Of a stretch of 64,000 nt of DNA, positions 33,604 through 42,066 are shown in pieces (position 1 is the stretch's first letter; every line of letters begins with the position of its first letter). Source of the stretch: Azospirillum sp. B510 (GTDB lineage Bacteria; Pseudomonadota; Alphaproteobacteria; Azospirillales; Azospirillaceae); NCBI RefSeq assembly GCF_000010725.1, contig NC_013856.1:372001-436000 (forward strand), in the 5' to 3' direction. The notes beneath the pieces are model-generated. The model was given only the letters and a program-made list of their open reading frames with translations, was not told the DNA's origin and did no database searches. The translations under genes and the position numbers were made by a program.

Positions 33604-34977
33604 ATGTGCAACGCCCTGCGCGTCGCGCCACGGATCGGTGCGCGCGTTTTCAAGCCCGCCTGCCTCGCCGGCACCGCCCTTCTGGCGCTGACCGCCGCCG
33701 CGCATGCCGACGTGACGCTCCATGAGCAGAACGGCGTCACGCTCGAAGGCGGCCTGACCGCCGGTCTCGGCGCCATCAGCGTCAAGAACGCCAATCTCGG
33801 CGCCGGCGTGACCACGCCCAGCGGTAAGAACCAGAAGGACCGCAACTGGGTCGAAGGCTATGTCGCTCCCAGCCTGAAGCTGACCTATGCCACCGAAAGC
33901 GTCGGCACCCTCTACAGCGGCGTGCGCGCGGTGTCGAGCGGGACGGGCGGCGACGGCGATGCCGGCGGCTTCACCCAGGGCCGCCAGGGGCGCACCGACC
34001 TCGACAACCTCTATGTCGGCTGGAAGAGCGGCGATCTGCTGTCCAGCCTGGGCAAGGACGCCATCGATCTGGCCTATGGCCGCCAGAATTTCGCCATCGG
34101 CGACAGCTTCATCATCGGCGACGGCACGCTGGATTCGCAGCGGCAGGGCAGCTATTGGCTCGGGCCGCGCCGCGGCTGGAACACCGGCACAGCCGTCGCC
34201 AAGTTCGACATCGCGCCGGTCCATGCCGACCTGTTCCGCCTGAAGAGCGACAAGAACAGCAACACCGACGTCATCTATGGCGGCAATCTGGAATGGCGCT
34301 TCGGCGCGGAGGGCAAAAGCTCGCTCGGCGCCTCCTACATGCGCATCGACGAGTCGAAGCTGGCGACCCGCAAGGGCATGGACATCTACAATCTCCGCGC
34401 GCTCGGCGTCACCATCCCGTCGGTTCCGGGCCTGACCCTGTCGGCTGAATATGTGAAGGAGCACAACAACCGCGCCGGCGCCCAGCTGGACGCGTCGGCC
34501 TGGTACGGCGAGGCCGCCTACACCTTCGCCGATGTGACCTGGACGCCGCGCGCCAGCTACCGCTACAGCCAGTTCAGCGGCGACAATCCGGGAACGGCCA
34601 AGAGCGAGGCGTTCGACCCGCTGCATCTCGGCGCCCCGCGCTGGGGCAGCTGGTTGCAGGGCGAGATCAACGGCCAGTATTTCCCAACCTCCAACAGCAA
34701 TGTGAAGGTCCACAATGTCCAGTTCGCCGTCCAGCCGACCGAGACGCTGACGCTGACCGCGCTGCTGTATGATTTCCGCTTCGACCGCAAGCCGGCCGGC
34801 GTCACCAGCAGCCATGTCGGCAACGAGATCAACCTCGCGGCCGATTGGGCGGCGACGCCCAACCTGCTGGTCTCGGCGGCGGTCGGCCAGTTCTTCGCCG
34901 GGGACGGCGGCAAGCAGCTGCTGCGCGGCCGCAAGGACAGCACCGTCTTCGAAGTGGCGGCGATCTTCACCTATTGA
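33604..34977 (+). CDS. Outer-membrane porin
   Basis: 457 residues from ATG 33604, with GGAGAG upstream. A signal peptide is evident (basic start, then LAGTALLALTAAAHA, cleavage before DVTLHEQNG). The mature chain alternates polar and aromatic residues in short beta-strands (YVAPSLKLTY, YGRQNFAIGDSF, NLEWRFG, ASYRYSQFSG) and ends in FEVAAIFTY. The aromatic-terminated last strand is typical of outer-membrane barrels recognised by the BAM machinery. It should be a diffusion channel for the substrates of the neighbouring transporters. No closer family can be named with confidence. Confidence 0.88.
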   Translation: MCNALRVAPRIGARVFKPACLAGTALLALTAAAHADVTLHEQNGVTLEGGLTAGLGAISVKNANLGAGVTTPSGKNQKDRNWVEGYVAPSLKLTYATESVGTLYSGVRAVSSGTGGDGDAGGFTQGRQGRTDLDNLYVGWKSGDLLSSLGKDAIDLAYGRQNFAIGDSFIIGDGTLDSQRQGSYWLGPRRGWNTGTAVAKFDIAPVHADLFRLKSDKNSNTDVIYGGNLEWRFGAEGKSSLGASYMRIDESKLATRKGMDIYNLRALGVTIPSVPGLTLSAEYVKEHNNRAGAQLDASAWYGEAAYTFADVTWTPRASYRYSQFSGDNPGTAKSEAFDPLHLGAPRWGSWLQGEINGQYFPTSNSNVKVHNVQFAVQPTETLTLTALLYDFRFDRKPAGVTSSHVGNEINLAADWAATPNLLVSAAVGQFFAGDGGKQLLRGRKDSTVFEVAAIFTY

Positions 34978-34990
34978 TCCGGCACGGACG

Positions 34991-35023
34991 AAAAAAGGGG
35001 GTGCCGTCATGGCGCCCCCTTTT
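34991..35023. terminator. Bidirectional terminator after the porin gene
   Basis: An A-run and GGGGGTGCC pair with GGCGCCCCC followed by TTTTCC, 14 bp after the porin stop. The flanking A- and T-runs let it work in both directions, serving the porin and the convergent reductase gene. Confidence 0.8.
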
Positions 35024-35046
35024 CCTTCGCTGCGGCAACCGGACCG

Positions 35047-36042
35047 TCAGTCGCGGCGGGCGGTGTCGATGGTGATGGCGCCGCCCCTGCCAACGCCGCC
35101 GCCAACGCTGGCCACCCGGGAGACGCAGGCGCATAGCCGGTGATTTTCCGCCTGCTGCTGCTCGCTGAAGAACACGTCGCGATGATCGACCTCGCCCTCG
35201 ACGCCGAGGATGTCCACCGCGCACAGGCCGCATTCGCCGCGCCGGCAGTCGGACAGCAGCTCCACCCCCGCCGCCTCCAGCGCGTCGAGCATCGAGCGGT
35301 TCTCCGGCACCGTCACGCTCTTGCCCAGGCGCGGGATGTGGACGGTGAAGGACTCCGGCGCGTAGCGCCCGCTGTTGCCGAAGGATTCGAAGCGCAGCCG
35401 CTCCATCGGCCGCCCGGCTTCGCGCCACTGGCGGCGCACCGCCTCCATCAGGCCGATCGGGCCGCAAAGATAAAGCTCGCCATCCGGCGCCAGCCCGGCG
35501 ATGGCGGCGGCCAGATCCATGCGCTGCCCCTCCTCGTCGACGAAGGTCTCCAGCCGGTCGCCCAGCCGGTCGCCCAGCTCGTCGGCGAAGGCCAGCTCCG
35601 CCCGTTTGCGGCAGGCGTAGAGCAGGCGCAGACGCGCGCCGCGCGCGGCCAGGGCCAGCGCCATGCCGTGGATCGGCGTGATGCCGATGCCGCCGGCGAT
35701 CAGCAGATAGTCGGGGCGGTCCAGCGCCAGCTCGAACAGGTTCTGCGGGGCGGAGATTCGCAGCCGCGCCCCCGGCTCCAGCGTCCACATGTAGGCCGAG
35801 CCGCCGCGGCTTTCCGGCAGCCGCTTGACGGCGATCCGGTACAGCCCGTCGGCGGCGTCGCCGATCAGCGAATAGCAGCGGGTGTCGGTCCGCCCGTCGA
35901 TGGCGACGGTCACGCTGATGTGGCTGCCTGGGGCGGCCGTCCTGGCCGAGATGGCGGGTTCGATTTCAAACAGGCGGATGTCGGGCGCCAGATCGCGCAC
36001 CGCGCGCAGCCGGGCATCCTGCCAATCGATGGCGAAGCGCAT
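35047..36042 (-). CDS. vanB: Vanillate O-demethylase-type oxidoreductase (FMN/2Fe-2S reductase)
   Basis: 331 residues from ATG 36042 (a TTG at 36057 is possible). The order is FMN-binding domain (DTRCYSLIGDAADGLYRIAV), NAD-binding domain (YLLIAGGIGITPIHGMALAL), and a C-terminal plant-type 2Fe-2S domain. That domain has DCRRGECGLCAVDI and a fourth Cys in NHRLCACVSR. This is the phthalate dioxygenase reductase/VanB layout. It passes electrons from NADH to the Rieske oxygenase encoded two genes upstream. The vanA-vanR-vanB order and the nearby vanillin dehydrogenase support vanillate as substrate. Confidence 0.88.
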   Translation of the reverse strand: MRFAIDWQDARLRAVRDLAPDIRLFEIEPAISARTAAPGSHISVTVAIDGRTDTRCYSLIGDAADGLYRIAVKRLPESRGGSAYMWTLEPGARLRISAPQNLFELALDRPDYLLIAGGIGITPIHGMALALAARGARLRLLYACRKRAELAFADELGDRLGDRLETFVDEEGQRMDLAAAIAGLAPDGELYLCGPIGLMEAVRRQWREAGRPMERLRFESFGNSGRYAPESFTVHIPRLGKSVTVPENRSMLDALEAAGVELLSDCRRGECGLCAVDILGVEGEVDHRDVFFSEQQQAENHRLCACVSRVASVGGGVGRGGAITIDTARRD

Positions 36043-36076
36043 GGGGAAATCTCGCAAAGCAAGGGGAAGGGTGGGG

Positions 36077-36820
36077 TCAGGCGCCGCGCAGCCGGATCAG
36101 GGAGGCCCCCGGAACCCGGTCGAGCTGGCGCTGGTTCTTCACGGCGTTTTCAAGGTTGCGGCGGGCCAGACGGGAATGCTCGCGCGCCAGATGGTCGGCG
36201 CGGGCCGCCTCGCCATTCTCGATGGCGTCGAGGATGGCGCGGTGATGCTCCTGCGCGATCACCAGGATCTCGCGGGACTCCGGCAGCTCCGCCTGGACCC
36301 GGACGAAGGCGCCCGGCGAGGCGAAGGGCAGCGACAGCACCCGCTCCAGCGACCGCCGCAGCACCGGGCTGTCGGCCAAGGACAGAAGCTCGCCATGGAA
36401 GCGGTCGTTGAGACGGACATAGTCGGAGAAGTCGGCGATGCTCAGCGCCGGTTGCCGGACCAACCCGTCCAGCTCGGCGACGATGCCGCGCAGTCCGGCC
36501 AGGGCCCCGCGGTCCAGCCGGCGTTCGGCCGCCCGCTGCGCCGCCATGCCCTCCAGCACGCCGCGCAGCTGGATGGCGTCGGCGATGTCGGCCTCGCTGA
36601 AGGCGCGGACGACGAAGCCGCCGGTCGGCAGGCAATCGACCAGTCCCTCCTCCTCCAGCCGGACCAGCGCCACCCGGACCGGGGTGCGCGACACCCCCAG
36701 CCGGTCGACGATGCCCAGCTCCGACACCCGTTCCCCCGGACTGAGCTCGCCGTTCAGGATCAGCTCGCGGAGTTGCAGCAGCGTACGGACGGTCTGCGAG
36801 TTGCGGGGCTGCTCCTCCAT
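36077..36820 (-). CDS. vanR: GntR-family regulator (FCD domain), VanR-like
   Basis: 247 residues from ATG 36820, with AGGGAGG upstream. The winged helix-turn-helix runs LLQLRELILNGELSPGERVS, ELGIVDRLGVSRTPVRVALV, then RLEEEGLVDCLPTGGFVVRA. The FCD domain contains the metal-ligand pattern DFSDYVRLNDRFHGELL and EHHRAILDAIENGE. It sits between the oxygenase and reductase genes, the place of VanR in several vanillate operons, and probably represses them until vanillate is present. Two TGTATACA boxes in the vanA-marR gap are candidate binding sites. Confidence 0.85.
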   Translation of the reverse strand: MEEQPRNSQTVRTLLQLRELILNGELSPGERVSELGIVDRLGVSRTPVRVALVRLEEEGLVDCLPTGGFVVRAFSEADIADAIQLRGVLEGMAAQRAAERRLDRGALAGLRGIVAELDGLVRQPALSIADFSDYVRLNDRFHGELLSLADSPVLRRSLERVLSLPFASPGAFVRVQAELPESREILVIAQEHHRAILDAIENGEAARADHLAREHSRLARRNLENAVKNQRQLDRVPGASLIRLRGA

Positions 36821-36831
36821 GCCCCGCCTCC

Positions 36832-37911
36832 CTATTCCGCCGCCGAACGGAGCGCCGACGGGGCGCCGCCGCGCTCCATCTGGACCATGCGGTCGATCAG
36901 GCGCCGCGACCACATGGCGCCGGCATCGATGTTCAGATTGTAGAAGGCGCGGTCGGGATTGTCGTCGATCGCCTGCTGCTGCGCCTCCAGGATGATCTCG
37001 TCCTCGCCGAAAATGCGGGTCACGCCGTCGCGCAGTTCCGCCGTCAGCCGCTGTTCCCCCAGCTTGTAGTTGCGGCAGAAGGCCCAGAAATAATGGCAGG
37101 TCTTCTCGGTCTCCGGGGTGATGGTGTTCAGCACGAAGCCGTTCACCCCCTGCGAACGGTCGCCTTCCGGCGCGCCGGTTCCGGTGGGGGCGACGCCGAC
37201 ATCGATGGTGATGGTGCAGGGCGCCTCGAAGCGGATGATTTGCCAGCGGTCGACATTGCCGGGCTTGCCAAGCTGCTTGGCCCAGAAGGGCGGCGCCTCG
37301 ATGTCGCGCATCCAGCGCGTCACCGTGACGAAGCGGTCGTTGTGCGTCGTCTCGAACGGCGCCTCGGCCACCGCGCGGTTGCCGATGCTGGAGGAATGCA
37401 CGAAGGTCTCGTGCGTCAGGTCCATGAGATTGTCGAGAACCAGACGGTAGTCGCACTTCACCCGGATCAGCCGGCCGTCGCCGGCCCAGGCCGGATCATG
37501 GTTCCAATGCATGTCCGGGATCTTGGCCGGATCGGCGAGCGCCGGATCACCCATCCACACCCAGGCGAAGCGGTGGCGTTCCACCACCGGATAGCGCCGG
37601 ACGCAGGCCGACGGGTTGATCGTCTCCTGCGACGGCATGCCGACACAGCGGCCCTCCGGATTGAAGACCAGGCCGTGATAGCCGCAGACGAGATTGTCGC
37701 CCTCCAGGCGTCCCTTGGACAGCGGCAGCAGCCGATGCCAGCAGGCATCCTCCAGCGCCGTGACGCTATCGTCGGACCGGCGGTAAAGCACCAGCTTCTT
37801 GCCGCAGATGGTGCGCGGCAGCAGTTCCCGCCGCAGCTCCACGTCATAGGCCGCGGCGTACCACGCATTCATTGGAAATGTCGGGGTCTTGTCCCTGGCG
37901 GTGTCACTCAA
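36832..37911 (-). CDS. vanA: Vanillate O-demethylase-type Rieske oxygenase
   Basis: 359 residues from a TTG start at 37911, chosen for the strong GGGAGGGAG before it; ATG 37872 (MNAWYAAAYDVELRRELL) would give 346. The Rieske centre is ACWHRLLPLSKGRL (Cys, His) plus NLVCGYHGLVF (Cys, His). The catalytic iron site region contains NLMDLTHETFVHSSSIG, nearly the VanA sequence. The C-terminus AMWSRRLIDRMVQME also fits VanA. The enzyme O-demethylates vanillate to protocatechuate and formaldehyde using electrons from VanB. It is first in the vanA-vanR-vanB minus-strand operon. Confidence 0.9.
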   Translation of the reverse strand: MSDTARDKTPTFPMNAWYAAAYDVELRRELLPRTICGKKLVLYRRSDDSVTALEDACWHRLLPLSKGRLEGDNLVCGYHGLVFNPEGRCVGMPSQETINPSACVRRYPVVERHRFAWVWMGDPALADPAKIPDMHWNHDPAWAGDGRLIRVKCDYRLVLDNLMDLTHETFVHSSSIGNRAVAEAPFETTHNDRFVTVTRWMRDIEAPPFWAKQLGKPGNVDRWQIIRFEAPCTITIDVGVAPTGTGAPEGDRSQGVNGFVLNTITPETEKTCHYFWAFCRNYKLGEQRLTAELRDGVTRIFGEDEIILEAQQQAIDDNPDRAFYNLNIDAGAMWSRRLIDRMVQMERGGAPSALRSAAE

Positions 37912-37993
37912 CGCTCCCTCCCTTGGGGCTGGCGGTCGTGAACTGGAATTTTGCTTGGGGTCAGGCGGCCACCCTTCGGAGGCCATGGGTTTC

Positions 37994-38001
37994 TGTATAC
38001 A
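37994..38001. promoter_or_regulatory. TGTATACA box 1 in the vanA-marR gap
   Basis: Perfect 8-bp palindrome in the context TTCTGTATACATTCT, 83 bp upstream of the vanA start. A second identical box lies at 38158-38165. Candidate operator of the GntR/VanR-like regulator; inferred. Confidence 0.5.
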
Positions 38002-38027
38002 TTCTCCCGAAACTGCACGCAAGAGAG

Positions 38028-38048
38028 ATTGTAATGATTTATTACTAT
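38028..38048. promoter_or_regulatory. Probable MarR operator, marR side
   Basis: ATTGTAAT-GATTT-ATTACTAT is an inverted repeat with one mismatch, in the AT-rich middle of the vanA-marR gap. It shares the pattern ATTGTWAT-N5-ATWACWAT with the site before the vanillin dehydrogenase operon (44506-44526). Confidence 0.6.
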
Positions 38049-38157
38049 TGTGTCGCCGAGCGTCATCAGGGGGCTTTCAAAGCCCGCTTCCGCTTGGGGC
38101 TCCAGAACGGATTCCTAGCCGGAGCGGCTGGCCGACCGCCTCATTCCGCGCCGCCGT

Positions 38158-38165
38158 TGTATACA
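38158..38165. promoter_or_regulatory. TGTATACA box 2 in the vanA-marR gap
   Basis: Identical palindrome to 37994-38001, 164 bp away, in the context CGTTGTATACATCCC. Two copies permit looping or control of both divergent genes. The rest of the 414-bp gap (37912-38325) holds no gene that I can support. Confidence 0.45.
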
Positions 38166-38325
38166 TCCCGGCGCCCCGCCACTGGCCAGACGGGGTGGCG
38201 GAGTGACTCTGTGACGATTTTTTGGAGGATCGCGTTTCTGTCGGGCGGCTCCGCCTGCTACTCTCCGCCCGCGCGCGTCCGGCGACGCGCCTGCCATTTC
38301 CAGTGACCAGACGAGTGCTCATCCC

Positions 38326-38916
38326 ATGGCCGACGCCGTCCGCAAATCCCCCCGCAAGCAGGGCGAGGACAAGCTCCCTGCCAAAGCCACTGCCGAGGAG
38401 GATGCGGGGGCGGTCGATCTCGGAATTCTCGGCGAGTCGGTGGGGTTTCTGCTGAAGCGGGCACAGATGGCGGTGTTCGCCGACTTCATCGAGACCTTCG
38501 CCCCGCTCGATCTGCGGCCGGCGCAATTCTCGGTTCTGGTGATCATCGGCCGCAATCCCGGCCTGAAACAGTCGCAGGTCAGCGCCGCGCTGAACATCAA
38601 GCGCACCAACTTCGTCCCGCTGCTCGATTCGCTGGAGGAGCGCGGGTTGGTGGCCCGCAAGCTGGCGATCGGCGACCGCCGCTCCCACGCCCTGCATCTG
38701 ACCGCCAAGGGCTCGGCGCTGCTGGCGGAGCTGCACCGGCTGTGGGCCGACCATGAACGCCGCATCTGCGAGCAGATCGGGGCGGACGGGCGTGACCAGC
38801 TGCTGCGCCTGCTCGGCGGCGTGATCACCGCCGGAAACGGTTCGGCCCCGCCCGACGATGCGGACGAGGCCGAGGCCGCTCCCGCCAGGAAACGGGGAAG
38901 ACGGAAGAGCGAGTGA
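38326..38916 (+). CDS. MarR-family regulator of hydroxycinnamate catabolism (probable)
   Basis: 196 residues. The winged helix has LRPAQFSVLVIIGRNPGLKQ, SQVSAALNIKRTNFVPLLDS, then LEERGLVARKLAIGDRRSHA, the MarR pattern with Asp-Arg-Arg in the wing. Both tails are lysine/arginine-rich and probably disordered. It is divergent from vanA and converges on the transporter-ligase-lyase-dehydrogenase operon. MarR proteins called FerR/CouR/HcaR repress ferulate or coumarate genes and release DNA when they bind the CoA thioester. The matching inverted repeats at 38028-38048 and 44505-44527 support that role here. Confidence 0.88.
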   Translation: MADAVRKSPRKQGEDKLPAKATAEEDAGAVDLGILGESVGFLLKRAQMAVFADFIETFAPLDLRPAQFSVLVIIGRNPGLKQSQVSAALNIKRTNFVPLLDSLEERGLVARKLAIGDRRSHALHLTAKGSALLAELHRLWADHERRICEQIGADGRDQLLRLLGGVITAGNGSAPPDDADEAEAAPARKRGRRKSE

Positions 38917-38928
38917 GGCGGGAAGGGG

Positions 38929-40302
38929 TCAGCCGCGGCCCGGCGCCGCAGTGGGTTTCAGGGCGGGTTTCAGGGCGGGGGAAGGCTGCGGCATGCCGGC
39001 CGCCCGCTTCAGCCACAGCGCCACCGCCGCCAGGAAACCCGGCACCGCCAGCGCCGTGAGGATGCCGGCGAAGCCCAATTGCCAGCCGGACAGCTCGGCG
39101 ACCAGGAAGGAGCCGGCGATGCCGCCGAAGCGCCCCAGCCCCATCATCCAGGCCATACCGGTGCCGCGCGCCTGGGTCGGATAATAGGCGGCGGCCAGCG
39201 CCCCCAGCGAGGATTGCGCGGTGTTCATCAGCACGCCGGTCACCAGCACGGCGACGGTCAGAAGCCCGACCTGCCCGGCGATCTGGCCGATCACGATGAA
39301 GGCCAGCCCGGTCAGCCCATAGAAGACGGCGACGATGCGGTTGCCGTCGAAACGGTCCATCAGCGCGCCGGAGAACAGCGAGCCGATGCCGCCCAGGGGG
39401 AACAGGGCGGCGACCAGGGCCGCCGTCGCCGGGGCCAGCCCGGCGTCGCGGAACAGCACCGGCATCCAATTGACCATGGCGTAGAAGATCGTCAGCCCCA
39501 TGAAATAGGCGATCCACAGCATCAGCGTGCCGACGATGAAGCCACGCGACAGCATCAGCCGGATAGCGCCCCGGCTGTCGCCCACCACCGTTTCCGCCAC
39601 CAGGAAACGGGTGGCGCCGGCCGCCTCGGCGCCGATCGGCAGCAGAAGCCGCCGGATCCGTTCCACCGGCCGGGCCTTCGCCACCGCGAATCTCACCGAT
39701 TCCGGAAGCCACAGCACCAAAGCCAGCGCCAGCAGCAGAGGAGCGGCGCCCCCGACCATCAGGACGCTGCGCCAGCCATGGGCCGGGATGATCCAGGCGG
39801 CCAGGAAACCGCCGAGCGCCGCCCCGACCGGGAAGCCGCAAAAGACCAGATTGGTGGTCAGCGACCGGCAGCGCGCCGGGCAATATTCGCTGACCAGAGT
39901 CAGGGCGGTCGGCATCGCCGCCCCCAGCGCGATGCCGGTGACGAAGCGCCAGACGACCAGCGTGCTCAGATCGCCGGCGAAGGCGGAGGCCAGACAGGCC
40001 GCGCCCATCACCAGGACGGCCGCGATCAGCACCGGCCGCCGGCCGATACGGTCGCTCAAGGGGCCGGCGCTGAGCGATCCGAACACCAGCCCGAAGAGGG
40101 CGGCGCTCAGCACCGGGGCGAGATCGGGACGCTGCAATCCCCATTCGGTCAGCAGCGACGGGGCGATATAGGCGATGGCCGCCGTGTCGTAACCGTCGAG
40201 CAGGACGATCAGCAGGCACAGCACGACGATGCCGATCTGGCGGCGGGAAAACGGATGGGCGTTCAAAAAGCCTTGGACGTCGATGCTGCGTTCCGGGGGC
40301 AT
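38929..40302 (-). CDS. Aromatic acid:H+ symporter (AAHS family MFS, PcaK/VanK-like)
   Basis: 457 residues from ATG 40302, with GGGAGAGGA upstream. The first helix contains CLLIVLLDGYDTAAIAYIAP, the D-G-Y/F-D motif of aromatic acid symporters. The loop 2-3 motif is AGPLSDRIGRRPVLIAAVLV and helix 5 has GFPVGAALGGFLAAW. It should import hydroxycinnamates, vanillate or related acids with protons. It is the last gene of the vdh-ech-fcs-transporter operon and converges on marR (12 bp). Confidence 0.9.
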   Translation of the reverse strand: MPPERSIDVQGFLNAHPFSRRQIGIVVLCLLIVLLDGYDTAAIAYIAPSLLTEWGLQRPDLAPVLSAALFGLVFGSLSAGPLSDRIGRRPVLIAAVLVMGAACLASAFAGDLSTLVVWRFVTGIALGAAMPTALTLVSEYCPARCRSLTTNLVFCGFPVGAALGGFLAAWIIPAHGWRSVLMVGGAAPLLLALALVLWLPESVRFAVAKARPVERIRRLLLPIGAEAAGATRFLVAETVVGDSRGAIRLMLSRGFIVGTLMLWIAYFMGLTIFYAMVNWMPVLFRDAGLAPATAALVAALFPLGGIGSLFSGALMDRFDGNRIVAVFYGLTGLAFIVIGQIAGQVGLLTVAVLVTGVLMNTAQSSLGALAAAYYPTQARGTGMAWMMGLGRFGGIAGSFLVAELSGWQLGFAGILTALAVPGFLAAVALWLKRAAGMPQPSPALKPALKPTAAPGRG

Positions 40303-40364
40303 GGCTGTCCTCTCCCTTCCATCGCGATCATCGCTTTCGGACATGACGTGGACGATACCGGCCG

Positions 40365-41960
40365 TCAGGCGGCCGGTTCGCTCCGGTACTGGTCGCGCAG
40401 CAGGTTCTTGCGCAGCTTGCCCGACGCGGTGCGCGGCAGTTCGTCGGCGATGACGATACGCTTGGGCGTCTTGAAACGGGCCAGACGGCTGCGGCAATGA
40501 TCGACGATGTCCTGCTCCGTCACCGTGCAGCCGGCGCGCGGCACGACGAAGGCGCAGCCGACCTCGCCCCATTGAAGGTCGGCGATCCCGATCACGCAGG
40601 CCTCGGCCACCGTGTCCAGCTCCAGCAGGACCGCCTCGATTTCCGCCGGATAGACGTTCTCGCCGCCGGAGATGAACATGTCCTTCTTGCGGTCGACGAT
40701 GTAATAGAAGCCATCGGCGTCGCGGCGCGCCGTGTCGCCGGTATGGAACCAGCCCTCGGCATCGGTGGAAGCCGGACGGTTCCAGTAGCCGGGCGAGAGG
40801 TTCGGGCCGCGCACCAGGATCTCGCCGACCTCGCCCTCGCCGACCTCGTCGCCGGCATCGTCGACCAGCCGCAGCCGCACCGAGGCCGGCGGCAGTCCGG
40901 CCGATCCGGCCTTGGCCGCGATGCGCGGCAGGTCGTCCGGCGGCATGCCGAGGACGGTCCCGCCCTCGCTGCTGCCATAGCCGTCGGCCATCGGCACGCC
41001 GTCATCGACGAAACGGCGGACCATGGCCGGCGGGTTGGGCGCGCCGCCGGTGCCGAAGAAGACCATCCGCGCCAGCTTCGCCGGATCATAGCCCGGCTGC
41101 TGGCGCAGGGTCTGCGCCATCTGCGGCACGCACATGTAATGCGTCACCCCCAGCGCCGGGTCGGACAGCCGCTCCAGCGTCCGCACCGGATCGAAGCCGG
41201 GGGACATCAGCAGCGTGCCGCCCTGCAACAGGGTGGTGCGGGTGATTGTGACGATGCCGATCACATGGAACAGCGGCATGTCGCACAGGAAGACGCTGCG
41301 GCGGTCCACCCGGTTCAGCAGGGCGAAGTTGGTCGCGGTGAAGAAGGCGGTCTGTTCGGTGTGGATGGCGCCCTTCGGCTGACCCGAGGTGCCGGAGGTG
41401 TAGATGATGATCGACGGCGTTCCGGCGTCGCGCGGCGGCAGGCCGGTAACCGGCTCCGTCTCCTCCCGGCCGCGGCGGACCTCGGCAGTGGCGGCCAGCG
41501 GCAGGTCCGGCAGAGTATCGCGCAGAGTCTGGCCGACGCTTTCCGCCGTCCTGGCGAACTCGTCGTCATGGACCAGCAGCGACGGGGTGGAGTCGGCCAC
41601 CAGCCCCGCCAGTTCCGGCGCGGTCAGCCGCCAGTTCAGCGGCACGAACACCGCGCCGGCCCGCACGCAGGCGAAGGCGGCGATCATCTGGTCGATGCCG
41701 TTGCGGCCGAGCCAGGCGACGCGCCGCCCGCCGGCACCCTGCCGCGTCCGCAAGTCCAGCCGCCGGATCAGCCAGGAGGCGCAGCGGTCGATCCGCTGGT
41801 GCAGCGCCTGATAGGTCAAACGCTCGCCGGTGGCGAGATCGATGCAGGCCATGGCGTCCGGCTGCACCGCGGCCTGATAGGCCACGGGGTCGGGTGCTTC
41901 CCATCGCAGGCCAGCACCGCTCCCGTCGCCTCCGGGAATCCCGGAGTCGGTCACAGTCAT
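40365..41960 (-). CDS. fcs: Acyl-CoA synthetase, probable feruloyl-CoA synthetase
   Basis: 531 residues from ATG 41960, with GGAGGG six bases upstream. Adenylate-forming motifs: IIIYTSGTSGQPKGAIHTEQ (P-loop), DGYGSSEGGTVLG, GWFHTGDTARRDADGF, DRKKDMFISGGENVYPAEIE, and the catalytic lysine in PRTASGKLRKNLLR. It activates an aromatic or acyl acid with ATP and CoA. The neighbours downstream in the pathway (hydroxycinnamoyl-CoA hydratase-lyase and vanillin dehydrogenase) make ferulate/p-coumarate the best substrate guess. The ligase superfamily alone would not specify this. Confidence 0.88.
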   Translation of the reverse strand: MTVTDSGIPGGDGSGAGLRWEAPDPVAYQAAVQPDAMACIDLATGERLTYQALHQRIDRCASWLIRRLDLRTRQGAGGRRVAWLGRNGIDQMIAAFACVRAGAVFVPLNWRLTAPELAGLVADSTPSLLVHDDEFARTAESVGQTLRDTLPDLPLAATAEVRRGREETEPVTGLPPRDAGTPSIIIYTSGTSGQPKGAIHTEQTAFFTATNFALLNRVDRRSVFLCDMPLFHVIGIVTITRTTLLQGGTLLMSPGFDPVRTLERLSDPALGVTHYMCVPQMAQTLRQQPGYDPAKLARMVFFGTGGAPNPPAMVRRFVDDGVPMADGYGSSEGGTVLGMPPDDLPRIAAKAGSAGLPPASVRLRLVDDAGDEVGEGEVGEILVRGPNLSPGYWNRPASTDAEGWFHTGDTARRDADGFYYIVDRKKDMFISGGENVYPAEIEAVLLELDTVAEACVIGIADLQWGEVGCAFVVPRAGCTVTEQDIVDHCRSRLARFKTPKRIVIADELPRTASGKLRKNLLRDQYRSEPAA

Positions 41961-42066
41961 TCCCACCCTCCCATTTGCGGCCGCGCCGGTCCCGCCTTTT
42001 GTCTTTTGGCATGGATCACCGGCGCGGCCCTTGCTCCAACCGACGCTGTGGCCGGGCTGCCGGTCC

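Noticed and set aside
31990..35010. Minus-strand open frame of about 1000 codons
   Set aside because: Antisense to the aldehyde dehydrogenase and porin genes, both of which have clear motifs; composition is that of a shadow frame.
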